Assembly (NCBI GenBank): GCA_020851235.1
Contig: JADZDD010000011.1
Span: forward strand, 1 to 64,000
DNA length: 64,000 bases
Reading direction: 5' to 3'
DNA from: Burkholderiales bacterium
GTDB lineage: Bacteria > Pseudomonadota > Gammaproteobacteria > Burkholderiales > Casimicrobiaceae
The position numbers were made by a program, and so were the translations under genes. Under the pieces are notes generated by a model that had not been told where the DNA came from, did no database searches, and was given only the letters and a program-made list of their open reading frames with translations. The stretch's first letter is position 1. Every line of letters starts with the position of its first letter. Of the stretch, positions 27,114 to 36,829 are shown piece after piece.

Positions 27114-29870
27114 ATGAAGCTTCGCCGCCTCCTGGTCGCTGTCTTTGCGATTGCCGCGTCGGCGTGTGGCACCGGTGCGCAAGGCGCGTCGGTCGACGTC
27201 GTCGAGTTCTACCACCAGGGCTTCGACCATTACTTCGTGAGCTCGCTGCCCGCGGACATCGCGGCACTGGATAGCGGCACGCTCAAGGGCTGGACCCGCA
27301 CCGGCCGCACCTTCAAGGCCTTCGATGCACCCGCGCCGGGCATGAATCCGGTCTGCCGCTTCTACATCCCGCCGGCGCTGGGTGATTCGCATTTCTATTC
27401 GGCGTCACCCGACGAGTGCGCCGAAGTCGCGGTGAAGTTCCCCGCCTTTACCTACGAATCGCCCGGCGTCATGTACGTCGGCCTGCCCGACGCGGCAAGC
27501 GGCGCCTGTCCGGCGGGAACGCGCCCGGTCTATCGCCTGTGGAACAACCGCGCGGACTCCAACCACCGCTACACGACCGATACCGGCGTGCGCGCGGAGA
27601 TGCTCGCGCGTGGCTACATTGCCGAGGGTTACGGTCCCGAAGGTGTGGCGATGTGCTCGCCCACGGTGGCGAGCGCGTTCACGGTGGCCGCCGCGCCCGC
27701 GGCGGTCACGCTCACGCCCGGCGAAACGCGCGACGTGCAGGTGACCGTCACCCCCAGCGACGGCTTTGCCGGGTCGGTGACGCTCGCCGTCGCCGGACTG
27801 CCTGTGGGAACGCACGCCGAACCGGCCAGTGCCACCGTGAGTGTGGGACCGGGACCGGCGTCGGTACTCGTACGGATCGCCGCCGACGGCAACGCGACGC
27901 CGTCCGGAAGCGCAGCGCCGGCGACCATCGACGCGACCGGCCCGGGCGGTACCCGTACGACGGCAGCGCTCGTCGTCGGCGTGGTCGCCGCGGGCAGCCC
28001 TGCCGCCACGCGGTTGCGCGTGATCGCCGATGTCGAGCAGCGTGCGCGCGAGCTGAGCGGCGACGGGTTGTCGGCTGCCGCATTCGTGCAGGCGATCGGC
28101 GCGTACATGGCCGGGCGCTCCGAGTATGTCGCGACCGGTGTCGACGCCGAGACGCGCACTGCGTGGGGTCGGTTCGCCGACGGCAGGGTGCATTTCGTCG
28201 TCGCCAACCGCGAACCGGCCCCTGCGGCCTCGCTCGTCCGCAGCATCGAGCCGCGCAGCGATCCCGAAGTGCCGAACGCGACCAGCGCGCGCCTGCTGCA
28301 CACCTTCGGCTCCAACTTCGAAGGGCAGACGCCCATCGACGAGATGCGCGGGGCACTGCGCAGCCGCGGCTGGAACGTGCGCAGTGGCCCCGAGGGGCTC
28401 GCCGGCATCGAGGCACTCAAGGCAGCGAGCGGCGATGGATTCTTCTACATCAATACGCACGGCGGCCGCGGCGAGGTCGGTGATCCGAGCGAGCCCGAAG
28501 GGAAGATGTACGCGATCCAGACGTCGGCGCTCGTCAGCGGCGATCTCGAGGCGGCATACGACGCCGACCTCAAGGCGTTGAACCTCATCCACTTCACCGC
28601 CCGCAACGGCGAGAAGATCGCCGGGCTGATCGACGACTGGGATACCCGGTACGCGATCACCTACCGTTTCGTCCTGAAGTACATGAACTTTGCCGCGGGG
28701 AGCGTTGCGTTGATCAACGCCTGCTACAGCAGCCGCAACGCTTCGTTCATCAATGCGTTCCTGGCGAAGGGCGCCGGTGTCTACCTCGGCTGGTCGGAGA
28801 CGGTGACCGCGGCGGCGGCGTACGAGTCGCCACCGTACTTCGTCGATCGCATGGTCGGCGCCAACCAGCACCGGCTCAAGGAATCACCGCCGCAGCGCCC
28901 GTTCGCCTACGACCTCGTGCTGCAGGACATGGGAACGAAAGGACTCGACGTCGATCGGGCGAGTGGTGCGCGGCTCCAGGCCACGCTCAAGACCGGGGTG
29001 GCGCCGCCCATCTTCGCGCCGTCGATCCGCTACGTCGCGGTCGAGGAATACGGCGATACGCTCACGCTCACCGGTGAATTCGGCTCGCGCGCCGGAAAGG
29101 TTACGGTCGGCGGCACCGAGCTCGGCATCCGCAGCTGGGCGCCCACCAGGATCGACGCGGCGCTCCCGCTCACCGGGCCCGGAGCGTCGGGTGACGTCGT
29201 CGTCGAGGTCGATCACGTCCGCAGCAATGCGCGTCAGCTCACCGAGTGGGTGATTCCGCTCCAGTATCGGTGGCTCGACGCCTTCGACGTGCCCGGCCTG
29301 CGCTTCGAAGGGTCCGGCAACGTCCGGTTGCGAGCCGACATCGCCGAATATCGCCTGCTGCCGGCGGAGACGCCGAAGTACAAGGCACGCGGCGGCCCCC
29401 CGACACGCGACAGCGCCGTGCGCATCACCGGGTCCGGCTCGCACACCGAGCAGAACTGCACGCAAACGTTGAGCGGCACCGCGAACTACGTGAGTCCGAT
29501 CGGCGGCGCCTCGACGGTGCTTGCGAGTGCGTTCCGCGTCACGGCCGACACGAGGGAGGGTGCGCTGGGTCTGGCACTCGGAGCCATGACGCCGCCGCAT
29601 ACGCTCACCATCAGTGGCGATTGCGGATCGCTGTCCTCGCCGATAGCCACGACCTTCGGCCTCCTCGACGGACCGACGAGCGTTCTGAACGACCAGACCG
29701 AGAACCCGCAGACCTTCGAGATGCCGGGTCTCGTGTTCCGGCTCGATTCGGCGTTCAACATCGCGCCGGTGACCCATACGACGGACGAAGCCGGCGGCAC
29801 GCTGACGGTCTCCTGGACCGGGGTGGTCACCAAGGCCGCGCCGCGCACCGCCGACGACGCCGGCAGGTAA
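27114..29870 (+). CDS. Secreted or lipid-anchored multidomain protein with DUF5648, caspase-like and IPT/TIG regions
   Basis: 918 aa. A signal segment (LLVAVFAIAASAC) has a possible lipobox at Cys18. Residues about 27-182 match the DUF5648 pattern (VVEFYHQGFDHYF; CRFYIPPALGDSHFY; YRLWNNRADSNHRY). Residues about 185-290 form an Ig-like beta domain. Residues about 395-600 look like a caspase/gingipain-type peptidase: FFYINTHGG with His449, and VALINACYSS with Cys537, the expected His-Cys dyad. A TIG-like domain (about 635-715) and a C-terminal beta domain follow. The peptidase reading rests on motif pattern only. The gene stands alone between coxG and coxE on opposite strands. Confidence 0.72.
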   Translation: MKLRRLLVAVFAIAASACGTGAQGASVDVVEFYHQGFDHYFVSSLPADIAALDSGTLKGWTRTGRTFKAFDAPAPGMNPVCRFYIPPALGDSHFYSASPDECAEVAVKFPAFTYESPGVMYVGLPDAASGACPAGTRPVYRLWNNRADSNHRYTTDTGVRAEMLARGYIAEGYGPEGVAMCSPTVASAFTVAAAPAAVTLTPGETRDVQVTVTPSDGFAGSVTLAVAGLPVGTHAEPASATVSVGPGPASVLVRIAADGNATPSGSAAPATIDATGPGGTRTTAALVVGVVAAGSPAATRLRVIADVEQRARELSGDGLSAAAFVQAIGAYMAGRSEYVATGVDAETRTAWGRFADGRVHFVVANREPAPAASLVRSIEPRSDPEVPNATSARLLHTFGSNFEGQTPIDEMRGALRSRGWNVRSGPEGLAGIEALKAASGDGFFYINTHGGRGEVGDPSEPEGKMYAIQTSALVSGDLEAAYDADLKALNLIHFTARNGEKIAGLIDDWDTRYAITYRFVLKYMNFAAGSVALINACYSSRNASFINAFLAKGAGVYLGWSETVTAAAAYESPPYFVDRMVGANQHRLKESPPQRPFAYDLVLQDMGTKGLDVDRASGARLQATLKTGVAPPIFAPSIRYVAVEEYGDTLTLTGEFGSRAGKVTVGGTELGIRSWAPTRIDAALPLTGPGASGDVVVEVDHVRSNARQLTEWVIPLQYRWLDAFDVPGLRFEGSGNVRLRADIAEYRLLPAETPKYKARGGPPTRDSAVRITGSGSHTEQNCTQTLSGTANYVSPIGGASTVLASAFRVTADTREGALGLALGAMTPPHTLTISGDCGSLSSPIATTFGLLDGPTSVLNDQTENPQTFEMPGLVFRLDSAFNIAPVTHTTDEAGGTLTVSWTGVVTKAAPRTADDAGR

Positions 29871-29920
29871 GACGCGGGTGTATCGCGCGCCGCCATGCCG
29901 GCTGGAGGCTCGCCGCGCGC

Positions 29921-31150
29921 TCAGCGTGCCCGCTGATGCGGGTGCGCAGTAGCGCGCGGCGCGTGCGGGGCGCGGCGCTCATCCAGCGCCGCCGCGAGGC
30001 CGGTGAGTGAAGCGACGTTGTGGACCGGCAAGAAGTCGTCGACGTGCGGCAGGATGGCGCGGATGCCGGCGGGCCGCGCCTCGAACCCGGCGTAGCGCAA
30101 CAGCGGATTGAGCCACACGACGCGCGCACAGGACTTGGCAAGGCGCTCCATCTCGAATGACAGCCCGGCGCCGGCGTCGGCGTCGAGGCCATCGCTGATG
30201 AGCAACACGACCGCGTTCTGCCCGAGAAGGCGGCGCGACCAGCGACGATTGAAGCGCGCGAGGCAGGCGCCGATGCGCGTGCCGCCGGCCCAGTCGTCGA
30301 CGGCCGCCGCCACCCGCGCCAGCGCCACGTCGACATCGCGGTGCTTCAGGTAGCGCGTGACGTTGGTGAGCCGCGTGCCGAACACCAGCGTGTGCACCCG
30401 GTGGCGGTCGTTGGTGATGGCATGCAGGAAGTGCAGCAGCATCCGCGCGTAACGGTCCATCGACCCCGAGATGTCGCACAGGACCACGAGCGGCGGCGGC
30501 CGGCGGACGCGAGACCGGTACGCGAGGGGTGCGAGGTCGCGTGCGGCACCGGTCATTCGCCGCAAGGTCTGGCGCAGGTCGATGCGATGCCCCGTGCGTG
30601 CGGCGCGCGTGCGCCGCTGCGGCAACTCTGGCAGCGGCAGGCGCAGCCGCGCGAGCATCGCTTTCACCTGCGCGAGCTCGTCGGGGGTCATCGTCGCAAA
30701 GTCCTTGCGCTGCAGGACCTCGTGCGCCGAGAACGTGTGCGCGGCGTCGAGATCGATGTCGTCGTCTTCGTCCGGCGGCGACGCGCGTGGCGGCGTTGGC
30801 GCCAGACGCGCCGGCGGCGGGGGCGTCGCGTCGTGCTCCGCGAGGCGGCCCTGCACCGGCGGCAACTGCGCGGCGACGATGCGTTCAAGGAGGCGCGGAT
30901 TCTTCCAGAAGAGCTCGAACGCCTGCTCGAAGATGGGAAGGTGCTCCTGGCGCGAGACGAGGACCGCGGCGAGCGCGGCACGAAAGTCCGTGCGCTGCGC
31001 GACGCCCACCGCGGATACCGCCGCGAGCGCATCGATGACCTTGGCCGGCCCCAGGGGCAGCCCTGCCGCGCGCAAGAGGCGCACGAAGTGCGCGACGTTC
31101 GCGGCGAGATGGCCGCGTGGCAGCAGCGTCGGGGCGGAGGCGGCGAGCAC
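29921..31150 (-). CDS. coxE: VWA-domain protein CoxE
   Basis: 409 aa. The C-terminal von Willebrand A-like domain carries an intact metal-site motif, CDISGSMDRY, with SDGLDADAGAG later on. The N-terminal half (FVRLLRAAGLPLGPAKVIDAL) matches the CoxE family. CoxE partners the AAA+ protein CoxD in assembling the unusual active site of CO-dehydrogenase-type molybdenum enzymes. It lies 28 bp after coxD. The start is taken as GTG 31150; the residues just before it are not family-like. Confidence 0.87.
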   Translation of the reverse strand: MLAASAPTLLPRGHLAANVAHFVRLLRAAGLPLGPAKVIDALAAVSAVGVAQRTDFRAALAAVLVSRQEHLPIFEQAFELFWKNPRLLERIVAAQLPPVQGRLAEHDATPPPPARLAPTPPRASPPDEDDDIDLDAAHTFSAHEVLQRKDFATMTPDELAQVKAMLARLRLPLPELPQRRTRAARTGHRIDLRQTLRRMTGAARDLAPLAYRSRVRRPPPLVVLCDISGSMDRYARMLLHFLHAITNDRHRVHTLVFGTRLTNVTRYLKHRDVDVALARVAAAVDDWAGGTRIGACLARFNRRWSRRLLGQNAVVLLISDGLDADAGAGLSFEMERLAKSCARVVWLNPLLRYAGFEARPAGIRAILPHVDDFLPVHNVASLTGLAAALDERRAPHAPRATAHPHQRAR

Positions 31151-31178
31151 GGTCGCGTTCGCGCGCGGCGAGCGGGAA

Positions 31179-32111
31179 TCAGGCGGCGGCCGCGGCCTTC
31201 GCCTCGGCGACGATGCGTGCGGCGACGTCGGGCGCGAGCGCGCCGATGTCGTCCTGGTACTTGAGCAGGACGCCCAGCGTGTCGTTGACCACGGCAGGAT
31301 CGAGCGCGATGCGATCGAGCGCCACGAGCGCCTCGGCCCAGTCGAGCGTCTCGGCAACACCCGGCGCCTTGAAAAGGTCGAGCGAACGCAGCCGCTGCGT
31401 GAACGCGACCACCTCGCGGGCGAGGTGCTCGGGCGCCTGCGGACACTTGCGGCGGACGATGGCAAGCTCGCGCTCGGCGTCGGGATAGTCGACCCAGTGG
31501 TACAGGCAGCGACGCTTGATCGCATCGTGGATCTCGCGCGTGCGATTGGACGTGATCACCACGATCGGCGGCGTCACGGCGCGCACCACGCCGAGCTCGG
31601 GGATCGACACCTGGAAGTCGGAAAGCACCTCGAGGAGGTACGCCTCGAACGGCTCGTCGGCACGATCGAGCTCGTCGATGAGCAGGACCGGCGCGGTTCC
31701 CGCAGGTGGGTCGATCGCCTGCAGGAGCGGCCGCTTGTGCAGGAAGCGCTCGGTGAAGATGTCCTGCGCGAGGCCCTCGCGACTGGCACCCCCCGCCGCC
31801 TCGGCGAGCCGGATCTCGATCATCTGCCGCGGATAGTTCCACTCGTAGACGGCCGCCGCGACGTCGAGCCCCTCGTAGCACTGCAGACGGATGAGTGGGC
31901 GGGCGAGCCCCGCGGCGAGCACCTTGGCGATCTCGGTCTTGCCCACCCCTGCCTCCCCTTCGAGGAAGAGCGGCCGGGTGAGCTTGAGTGCCAGGAAGAC
32001 CGACGTCGCGAGACGGCGGTCGGCGACGTAGTCCTGCGCGCCGAGGAGTTCCAGTGTCGCGTCGACGTCACCGGGTACGGTACGGCCAGAGAGCGCGGGT
32101 GATGGCGCCAT
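31179..32111 (-). CDS. coxD: MoxR-type AAA+ ATPase CoxD
   Basis: 310 aa. The Walker A motif is EGEAGVGKTE and Walker B is VLLIDELDRAD; sensor 1 is in VVITSN and an arginine-rich RRCLYHWVDYP follows. This is the MoxR/CoxD subgroup of AAA+ proteins that act with VWA partners. In carboxydotrophs CoxD is needed to mature the molybdenum-copper centre. It is followed at once by coxE. ATG 32111 is used and ATG 32123 is an alternative. It is divergent from the flavin monooxygenase at 32169, with only about 57 bp between the starts. Confidence 0.89.
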   Translation of the reverse strand: MAPSPALSGRTVPGDVDATLELLGAQDYVADRRLATSVFLALKLTRPLFLEGEAGVGKTEIAKVLAAGLARPLIRLQCYEGLDVAAAVYEWNYPRQMIEIRLAEAAGGASREGLAQDIFTERFLHKRPLLQAIDPPAGTAPVLLIDELDRADEPFEAYLLEVLSDFQVSIPELGVVRAVTPPIVVITSNRTREIHDAIKRRCLYHWVDYPDAERELAIVRRKCPQAPEHLAREVVAFTQRLRSLDLFKAPGVAETLDWAEALVALDRIALDPAVVNDTLGVLLKYQDDIGALAPDVAARIVAEAKAAAAA

Positions 32112-32168
32112 GGGAGCGATCATAGCAAGCGTGCTCACGGTACCATGCAACCGCCCCAGGCACGCCCC

Positions 32169-33626
32169 ATGCGCAACCCCATCCTCATCGTCGGCGCCGG
32201 TCCCGTGGGTCTCACGCTGGCCTGTGAACTCGCCCGCTATCGCCTGCCGGTACGCATCGTCGACAAGGCTCCCGCGCGCAGCGACCAATCCCGGGCGCTG
32301 GCCGTGTGGCCGCGTACGCTCGAACTCCTCGATCGCACCGGCTGCGTGGAGGCGTTCACCAGGGCCGGGTTGCACGGCCGCGGCGCCGGCTTCTACGAAA
32401 GGGATGAGCCGATCGCGAAGGTGAGCTTCGATACCCTGGAATCGGCGTTCCGCTACGTGCTCCTCATCCCGCAGTCGGAAACCGAGCGGCTACTCGATGC
32501 CCATCTGCACGTCCTCGGCGGCCAGGTCGAGCGCAGCGTCCAACTGACCGCATTCGTGCCGGCAAGCGATCGCGTCACGTGCACGCTGCGCCACGCCGAC
32601 GGCAGCGACGAAACGATCGAGGCGAGCGTCCTCGTGGGTTGCGACGGTGCGCATTCATTCGTGCGGGAAAGCCTCGCCATGCCCTTCGACGGCGACACGC
32701 TGCCGGGACATTTCGTCCTCGCCGACGTGCACCTCGCCGGGGGTCGGCTGCCGGCGGACGAGGTCGCGATCGTCCTGCACGAGGACGGCACGCTGGCGTT
32801 CTTTCCGATCGCGCCCGGCCGCTACCGGGTCATCGCGGATGTCGGCGCCGAACCGCGCCACGATCCGACATTCGCGGAAATCCAAACGCTCGTCGCCCGG
32901 CGCGGGCCGGCTGGCATCACCCTGTCGAATCCGCTCTGGCTCTCGGGCTTCGGCGTCAACGAGCGCAAGGTGGCGTCATTCCGCGCGGGGCGCGTGTTCG
33001 TCGCGGGTGACGCGGCTCACGTCCACAGTCCGGCCGGTGGCCAAGGCATGAACACCGGCATGCAGGATGCGTTCAACCTCGCCTGGAAGCTTGCGCTGGT
33101 CGAACGCGGTCTCGCGAAGCCGAGTCTCCTCGACAGCTACAGCGACGAGCGCAGCGCCGTGGCGCGCCGGATCCTCGCCGACTCGGGAAAGATGATCCGC
33201 ATGGCGACGCTGCGCAACGCCGTTGCGCAATACGCCCGCAATTTCGTTGCGCATCGCTTGCTCGGCCTGCCCTTCGTGCAGCGCGCGGCCGCGAGCCGGC
33301 TCGCGGAAATCGCCATCGGCTACGCGGGGAGCCCCCTCAATGTCGGTTCGGCCGATGGTCTAGCCGGTCCGGCACCGGGGCAGCGCATCGTCGACAGCCA
33401 TCCCTTCGGCGCCGGCGACACGCCGCGCTTCGCAGTCATGGCGAACGACAGTCCCGGCATACGCGCCATGCTCGCCCGGTACGCCGACCTCGTCGAACCG
33501 TCACCGCGCGCGCCCCCCGACCCTGCCGGCCTGTGGCTCGTGCGTCCCGACGGCTACGTCGCGGCGGTCGCGCGTGCCGACGACCCGGCCCTGATCGCGA
33601 CCTGCCTCGCGCGGATCGCCCGCTGA
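32169..33626 (+). CDS. FAD-dependent aromatic hydroxylase-type monooxygenase
   Basis: 485 aa of the PheA/TfdB/RdmE type. The N-terminal dinucleotide motif is ILIVGAGPVGLTLACELAR. The FAD ribityl-binding segment is GRVFVAGDAAHVHSPAGGQGMNTGMQDA, split by the usual GD motif. The middle VLVGCDGAHSFVRESL is the family DG motif. The C-terminal 100 residues resemble the thioredoxin-like cap of this group. Family members hydroxylate phenols or polyketides with NAD(P)H; the substrate here is unknown. The ATG at 32169 is preferred over one eight codons upstream. This is the last backbone gene before the integron. Confidence 0.87.
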   Translation: MRNPILIVGAGPVGLTLACELARYRLPVRIVDKAPARSDQSRALAVWPRTLELLDRTGCVEAFTRAGLHGRGAGFYERDEPIAKVSFDTLESAFRYVLLIPQSETERLLDAHLHVLGGQVERSVQLTAFVPASDRVTCTLRHADGSDETIEASVLVGCDGAHSFVRESLAMPFDGDTLPGHFVLADVHLAGGRLPADEVAIVLHEDGTLAFFPIAPGRYRVIADVGAEPRHDPTFAEIQTLVARRGPAGITLSNPLWLSGFGVNERKVASFRAGRVFVAGDAAHVHSPAGGQGMNTGMQDAFNLAWKLALVERGLAKPSLLDSYSDERSAVARRILADSGKMIRMATLRNAVAQYARNFVAHRLLGLPFVQRAAASRLAEIAIGYAGSPLNVGSADGLAGPAPGQRIVDSHPFGAGDTPRFAVMANDSPGIRAMLARYADLVEPSPRAPPDPAGLWLVRPDGYVAAVARADDPALIATCLARIAR

Positions 33627-33673
33627 GGACTGCGGCGAGCGCGGCGACGATTTTCGTCCTGCTCGGGCTTGCG

Positions 33674-34224
<551 letters not shown>

Positions 34225-34252
34225 TCATCACGCGCCCAGGCGGCGAGTCACG

Positions 34253-35029
34253 TCAAGCGATCATCCCGTGGTCGCCGCACACTGATAGCGCCTGACCCGA
34301 GATATTCCGGCCCGAGGGTGTCGCGAGGAACAGCGCCATGTCGGCAATATCCTGCGCGCTGATCATGCGGCGCAGTGAGATCGAAGAAACGAACCGCGCG
34401 CGAAATTCCTCGACACTTACACCCAGCGCCTCGGCCTTGGCGCTAACGACCCGATCGACTCGGTCGCCTTCGACCACACCAGGCAGGAGCGCGTTGACAC
34501 GGATGTTCGAGGGCCCCAACTCCATCGCGAGGCTCTTGGAAAAACCGACCACGCCCCACTTCGCCGCGGAGTACGGAGTGCGCAGAGGGAATCCCAAACG
34601 GCCGGCGATCGAGGAAAGGTTGATGATGCTTCCGCCGCCTGCCGCCTTGAGCAGCGGGACGGCCCGGCGGGTGCAAAAGAACATGCTATTGAGATCAACC
34701 GCGATCGTGCGTTCCCACTCGGCAACGCTGATGTCCTCCACTCTCGCCGTGGGCCCGCTGATCCCGGCGTTGTTTATCAATACGTCGAGACCCCCAAGAT
34801 GGGAAACGGCAAGATCGAACATCCGATCGACTTGCTCGGGCGCAGCGACATCGGCAGTCGTCACTCCAATCCTTGGATATGAGGCGCGAATATCCGATAC
34901 CGCCGCGGCGTCGATATCGCATACAAACACGTTCGCGCCGGCGTCGGCGAAGGTCGACGCGATCGCGCGACCGATCCCGGCGGCACCGGCGGTTACCAGG
35001 ACGCGCATGCCCGCAGCGGAAACGTTCAT
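34253..35029 (-). CDS. Short-chain dehydrogenase/reductase
   Basis: 258 aa classical SDR. The cofactor motif is VTAGAAGIGRAIA (a TGxxxGIG variant with Ala for the first Gly). NNAG appears in LINNAGISG. The catalytic Ser is in INLSSIAGRLG, and the Tyr-Lys pair is in YSAAKWG. It ends GQALSVCGDHGMIA. The ATG at 35029 follows a strong GAGGGGAGG ribosome site. It lies in the eroded distal part of the integron and is longer than most cassette genes here, but has the same orientation and an attC-like remnant at its 3' end. Substrate unknown. Confidence 0.87.
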   Translation of the reverse strand: MNVSAAGMRVLVTAGAAGIGRAIASTFADAGANVFVCDIDAAAVSDIRASYPRIGVTTADVAAPEQVDRMFDLAVSHLGGLDVLINNAGISGPTARVEDISVAEWERTIAVDLNSMFFCTRRAVPLLKAAGGGSIINLSSIAGRLGFPLRTPYSAAKWGVVGFSKSLAMELGPSNIRVNALLPGVVEGDRVDRVVSAKAEALGVSVEEFRARFVSSISLRRMISAQDIADMALFLATPSGRNISGQALSVCGDHGMIA

Positions 35030-35045
35030 GCTGAATGGCCTCCCC

Positions 35046-35279
35046 TCATGACAGCGAATCCAGCACTGGCCCCGTATCGCGTGGCGCCTTGCAGTGCGTG
35101 TGGGCGCCCAACGTGATACCGGACTGGCGGGCCGCGCCAATGCGCGAACAGTAGCAGTCGTAGGGCGGCCCGTCCGGTCGAGCGCAGGGTCGGACGTCGG
35201 TCTCCATGCGCGCAGCCTTGCCAACATTGCATTCTGCACAGAGAGGCCGAAAGTTGTCCAACGTGGTCTCTTTGTTCAC
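35046..35279 (-). pseudogene. HNH endonuclease C-terminal fragment
   Basis: 77 codons from a GTG. Only the tail of an HNH nuclease is recognisable: TLDNFRPLCAECNVGKAARM corresponds to the second half of the motif, with its Cys-x2-Cys pair. The His-rich first half is missing. Upstream in the same frame there are only about ten codons before the TAA that also ends the glyoxalase gene at 35310. It looks like a broken cassette gene or a remnant left by loss of an attC. No function expected. Confidence 0.5.
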
Positions 35280-35309
35280 CGAGGTCCCGGTGCGTGAGCC
35301 TGCGAAGGC

Positions 35310-35699
35310 TTACCGAGAGGGTGCCGCAAAGGCGAGGACGTGACCGTCCGGGTCGAGCGAGTACGCTGCGGCGTGACCCCAGGACCGCACCATGAGCGGA
35401 CTGAGCTCTCGCGCTCCCATGCTCAACGCCCGCTGGTGCGAGGCCTGTGGATCCGGGACGACGAGATACAACTCGCAGCGCGGCGTGCCTGCCGCATGCG
35501 CCGGATCAGGCAGAGCGGACCGGAGCAACGCCTTGATTCCGCGTTCCGGCATCAGGCCCAGGACGCCGCCGCCTGGAAGCGCGAACTCGGTCATTCCCGG
35601 AACGCTCAGCCTCGGGGCCAATTGCAGGGCCGTCGCATAGAAGGCCTCGCTGCGCGCCTGATCGGCGACGTAGAGGATGAAGTGCGCGACAGTCCCCAC
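35310..35699 (-). CDS. Glyoxalase/bleomycin-resistance (VOC) family protein
   Basis: 129 aa from GTG 35699 (VGTVAHFILYVADQARSEAFY). An upstream ATG would start inside the attC. The protein has the VOC fold pattern: GMTEFALPGGGVLGLMPE, then RCELYLVVPDPQASHQRAL, then HAAAYSLDPDGHVLAFA. It resembles the 'glyoxalase-like' proteins common in cassettes. Substrate and metal use are unknown. The cassette also contains the HNH fragment just downstream. Confidence 0.8.
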   Translation of the reverse strand: MGTVAHFILYVADQARSEAFYATALQLAPRLSVPGMTEFALPGGGVLGLMPERGIKALLRSALPDPAHAAGTPRCELYLVVPDPQASHQRALSMGARELSPLMVRSWGHAAAYSLDPDGHVLAFAAPSR

Positions 35700-35716
35700 A
35701 GGCGGCGCCGTGCAAG

Positions 35717-35781
35717 CCCTAACGCCGAAGCCCAGCCGCCAAGGACCGCTGAGCGGTTCTCGGCGGCTCGAGCGACTTACC
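35717..35781 (-). other. attC of the AraC-GyrI cassette (degenerate gene-side core)
   Basis: CCCTAAC at 35717-35723 is a good outer core. AGCCGCC and GGCGGCT form a perfect inner stem around a second small hairpin (ACCGCTGAGCGGT). The gene-side core is altered (CTTACCA near 35776). It lies 27 bp past the AraC gene stop. Confidence 0.55.
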
Positions 35782-35807
35782 AGGTGCAAAACTCCGCAGC
35801 CACGCCT

Positions 35808-36749
35808 TCACAGTGGAGCAACGGGTATGCATATCTCGCACTCAAACGCCCCTGGGCCGCTGGTACAGTCGGCGCCCTTCGGATAGTACTCAAAGCATGG
35901 ACGATCATCGAGTTGGAAACCGCTGGAGGGTAACCAGTCGCGAAGCAACGCCGACCAGGCATCTCCCACTTGTTGGGCCGTGCCCTTGAATCTATGCACG
36001 GCATACTTGCCCCCGGGTAATGTAGCCTTGATCGCGCCACCTGTTGCGACAAAGTCTGCGTCGACTTCTGCACAAGCATCATATCTGCACTTCCCTGGTG
36101 CCGTGATGCTTGGGTCGTCGTGGCTGATGCCGTACCTCGCGTGGTCTTCACCAAGTTGATTCATGATTGCCCACGGAACGTAGGTTTCTTGCCAGAATCT
36201 GGAGATGGGCTCGCCGTAAGGGCCGACGTAACGAAGGTAGGCGACGGTTGCGGGATTCCGATCTACTAATGAAACCTGCATGTTGGCTTCCTCACCGGGT
36301 TTGAAGGAGCCTTCATGTTCGCCGAACGCCATCATTAGTGCCTGACTGCGGTTGCTGTCTGCCTGACCAGAATTGCTATTTGCACTGCGGCGCGACGACT
36401 GCTCCGCACGCCACTCCGATGGGGAACAGCCAAACCGATTCCTGAATGCGCGGGTGAACGCTTCACCAGAACCAAAGCCCACAGACAAGGCAATGTTCAG
36501 AACTTTGGTTTGAGGCTGTGCCGCGAGACGCATCGCTCCGATCTCCACACGACGCCTGCGTATGTATTCGCCGAGTCGCTCGCCCATCCATGCGGAGAAT
36601 AGCCGATGAAAGTGGAACGAAGAGCAGCAGGCAACATTGGCCAACGTTTCCAGGTCAAGTGACTGGTCCAGATGCTCATCGATGTATGCGAGCACGCGGT
36701 GCATTCGAGTTTGGTACTCGGAACGGGCGCGATGGTTGCCAAGGGCCAT
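35808..36749 (-). CDS. AraC-family regulator with GyrI-like effector domain
   Basis: 313 aa. The N-terminal AraC helix-turn-helix pair is clear (residues about 10-115; IDEHLDQSLDLETLANVACC and VLNIALSVGFGSGEAFTRAFR with FGCSPSEWR). The C-terminal half (about 155-313) is a GyrI-like small-molecule-binding domain (VDRNPATVAYLRYVGPYGEPI; GGKYAVHRFKG). Such fusions sense drugs or cationic compounds and activate export genes. The start ATG 36749 lies 18 bp inside the cassette with an AGGTG upstream. The LysE exporter is the neighbouring cassette, but separate cassettes need not be functionally linked. Confidence 0.88.
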   Translation of the reverse strand: MALGNHRARSEYQTRMHRVLAYIDEHLDQSLDLETLANVACCSSFHFHRLFSAWMGERLGEYIRRRRVEIGAMRLAAQPQTKVLNIALSVGFGSGEAFTRAFRNRFGCSPSEWRAEQSSRRSANSNSGQADSNRSQALMMAFGEHEGSFKPGEEANMQVSLVDRNPATVAYLRYVGPYGEPISRFWQETYVPWAIMNQLGEDHARYGISHDDPSITAPGKCRYDACAEVDADFVATGGAIKATLPGGKYAVHRFKGTAQQVGDAWSALLRDWLPSSGFQLDDRPCFEYYPKGADCTSGPGAFECEICIPVAPL

Positions 36750-36766
36750 GCCGCACCTGACGTGGA

Positions 36767-36828
36767 GGGTAACCGGCGCGTGCGAGGCTGGCGAAGCCTG
36801 CTGCAGCACGTCCGGCAACGGGTTAGCA
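36767..36828 (-). other. attC of the LysE cassette
   Basis: 62 bp with an outer core GGGTAAC at 36767-36773 and gene-side core GTTAGCA at 36822-36828. The inside holds GGCGAAGCC flanked by imperfect inverted repeats. The LysE stop codon is two bases beyond the gene-side core. Confidence 0.82.
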
Positions 36829-36829
36829 G

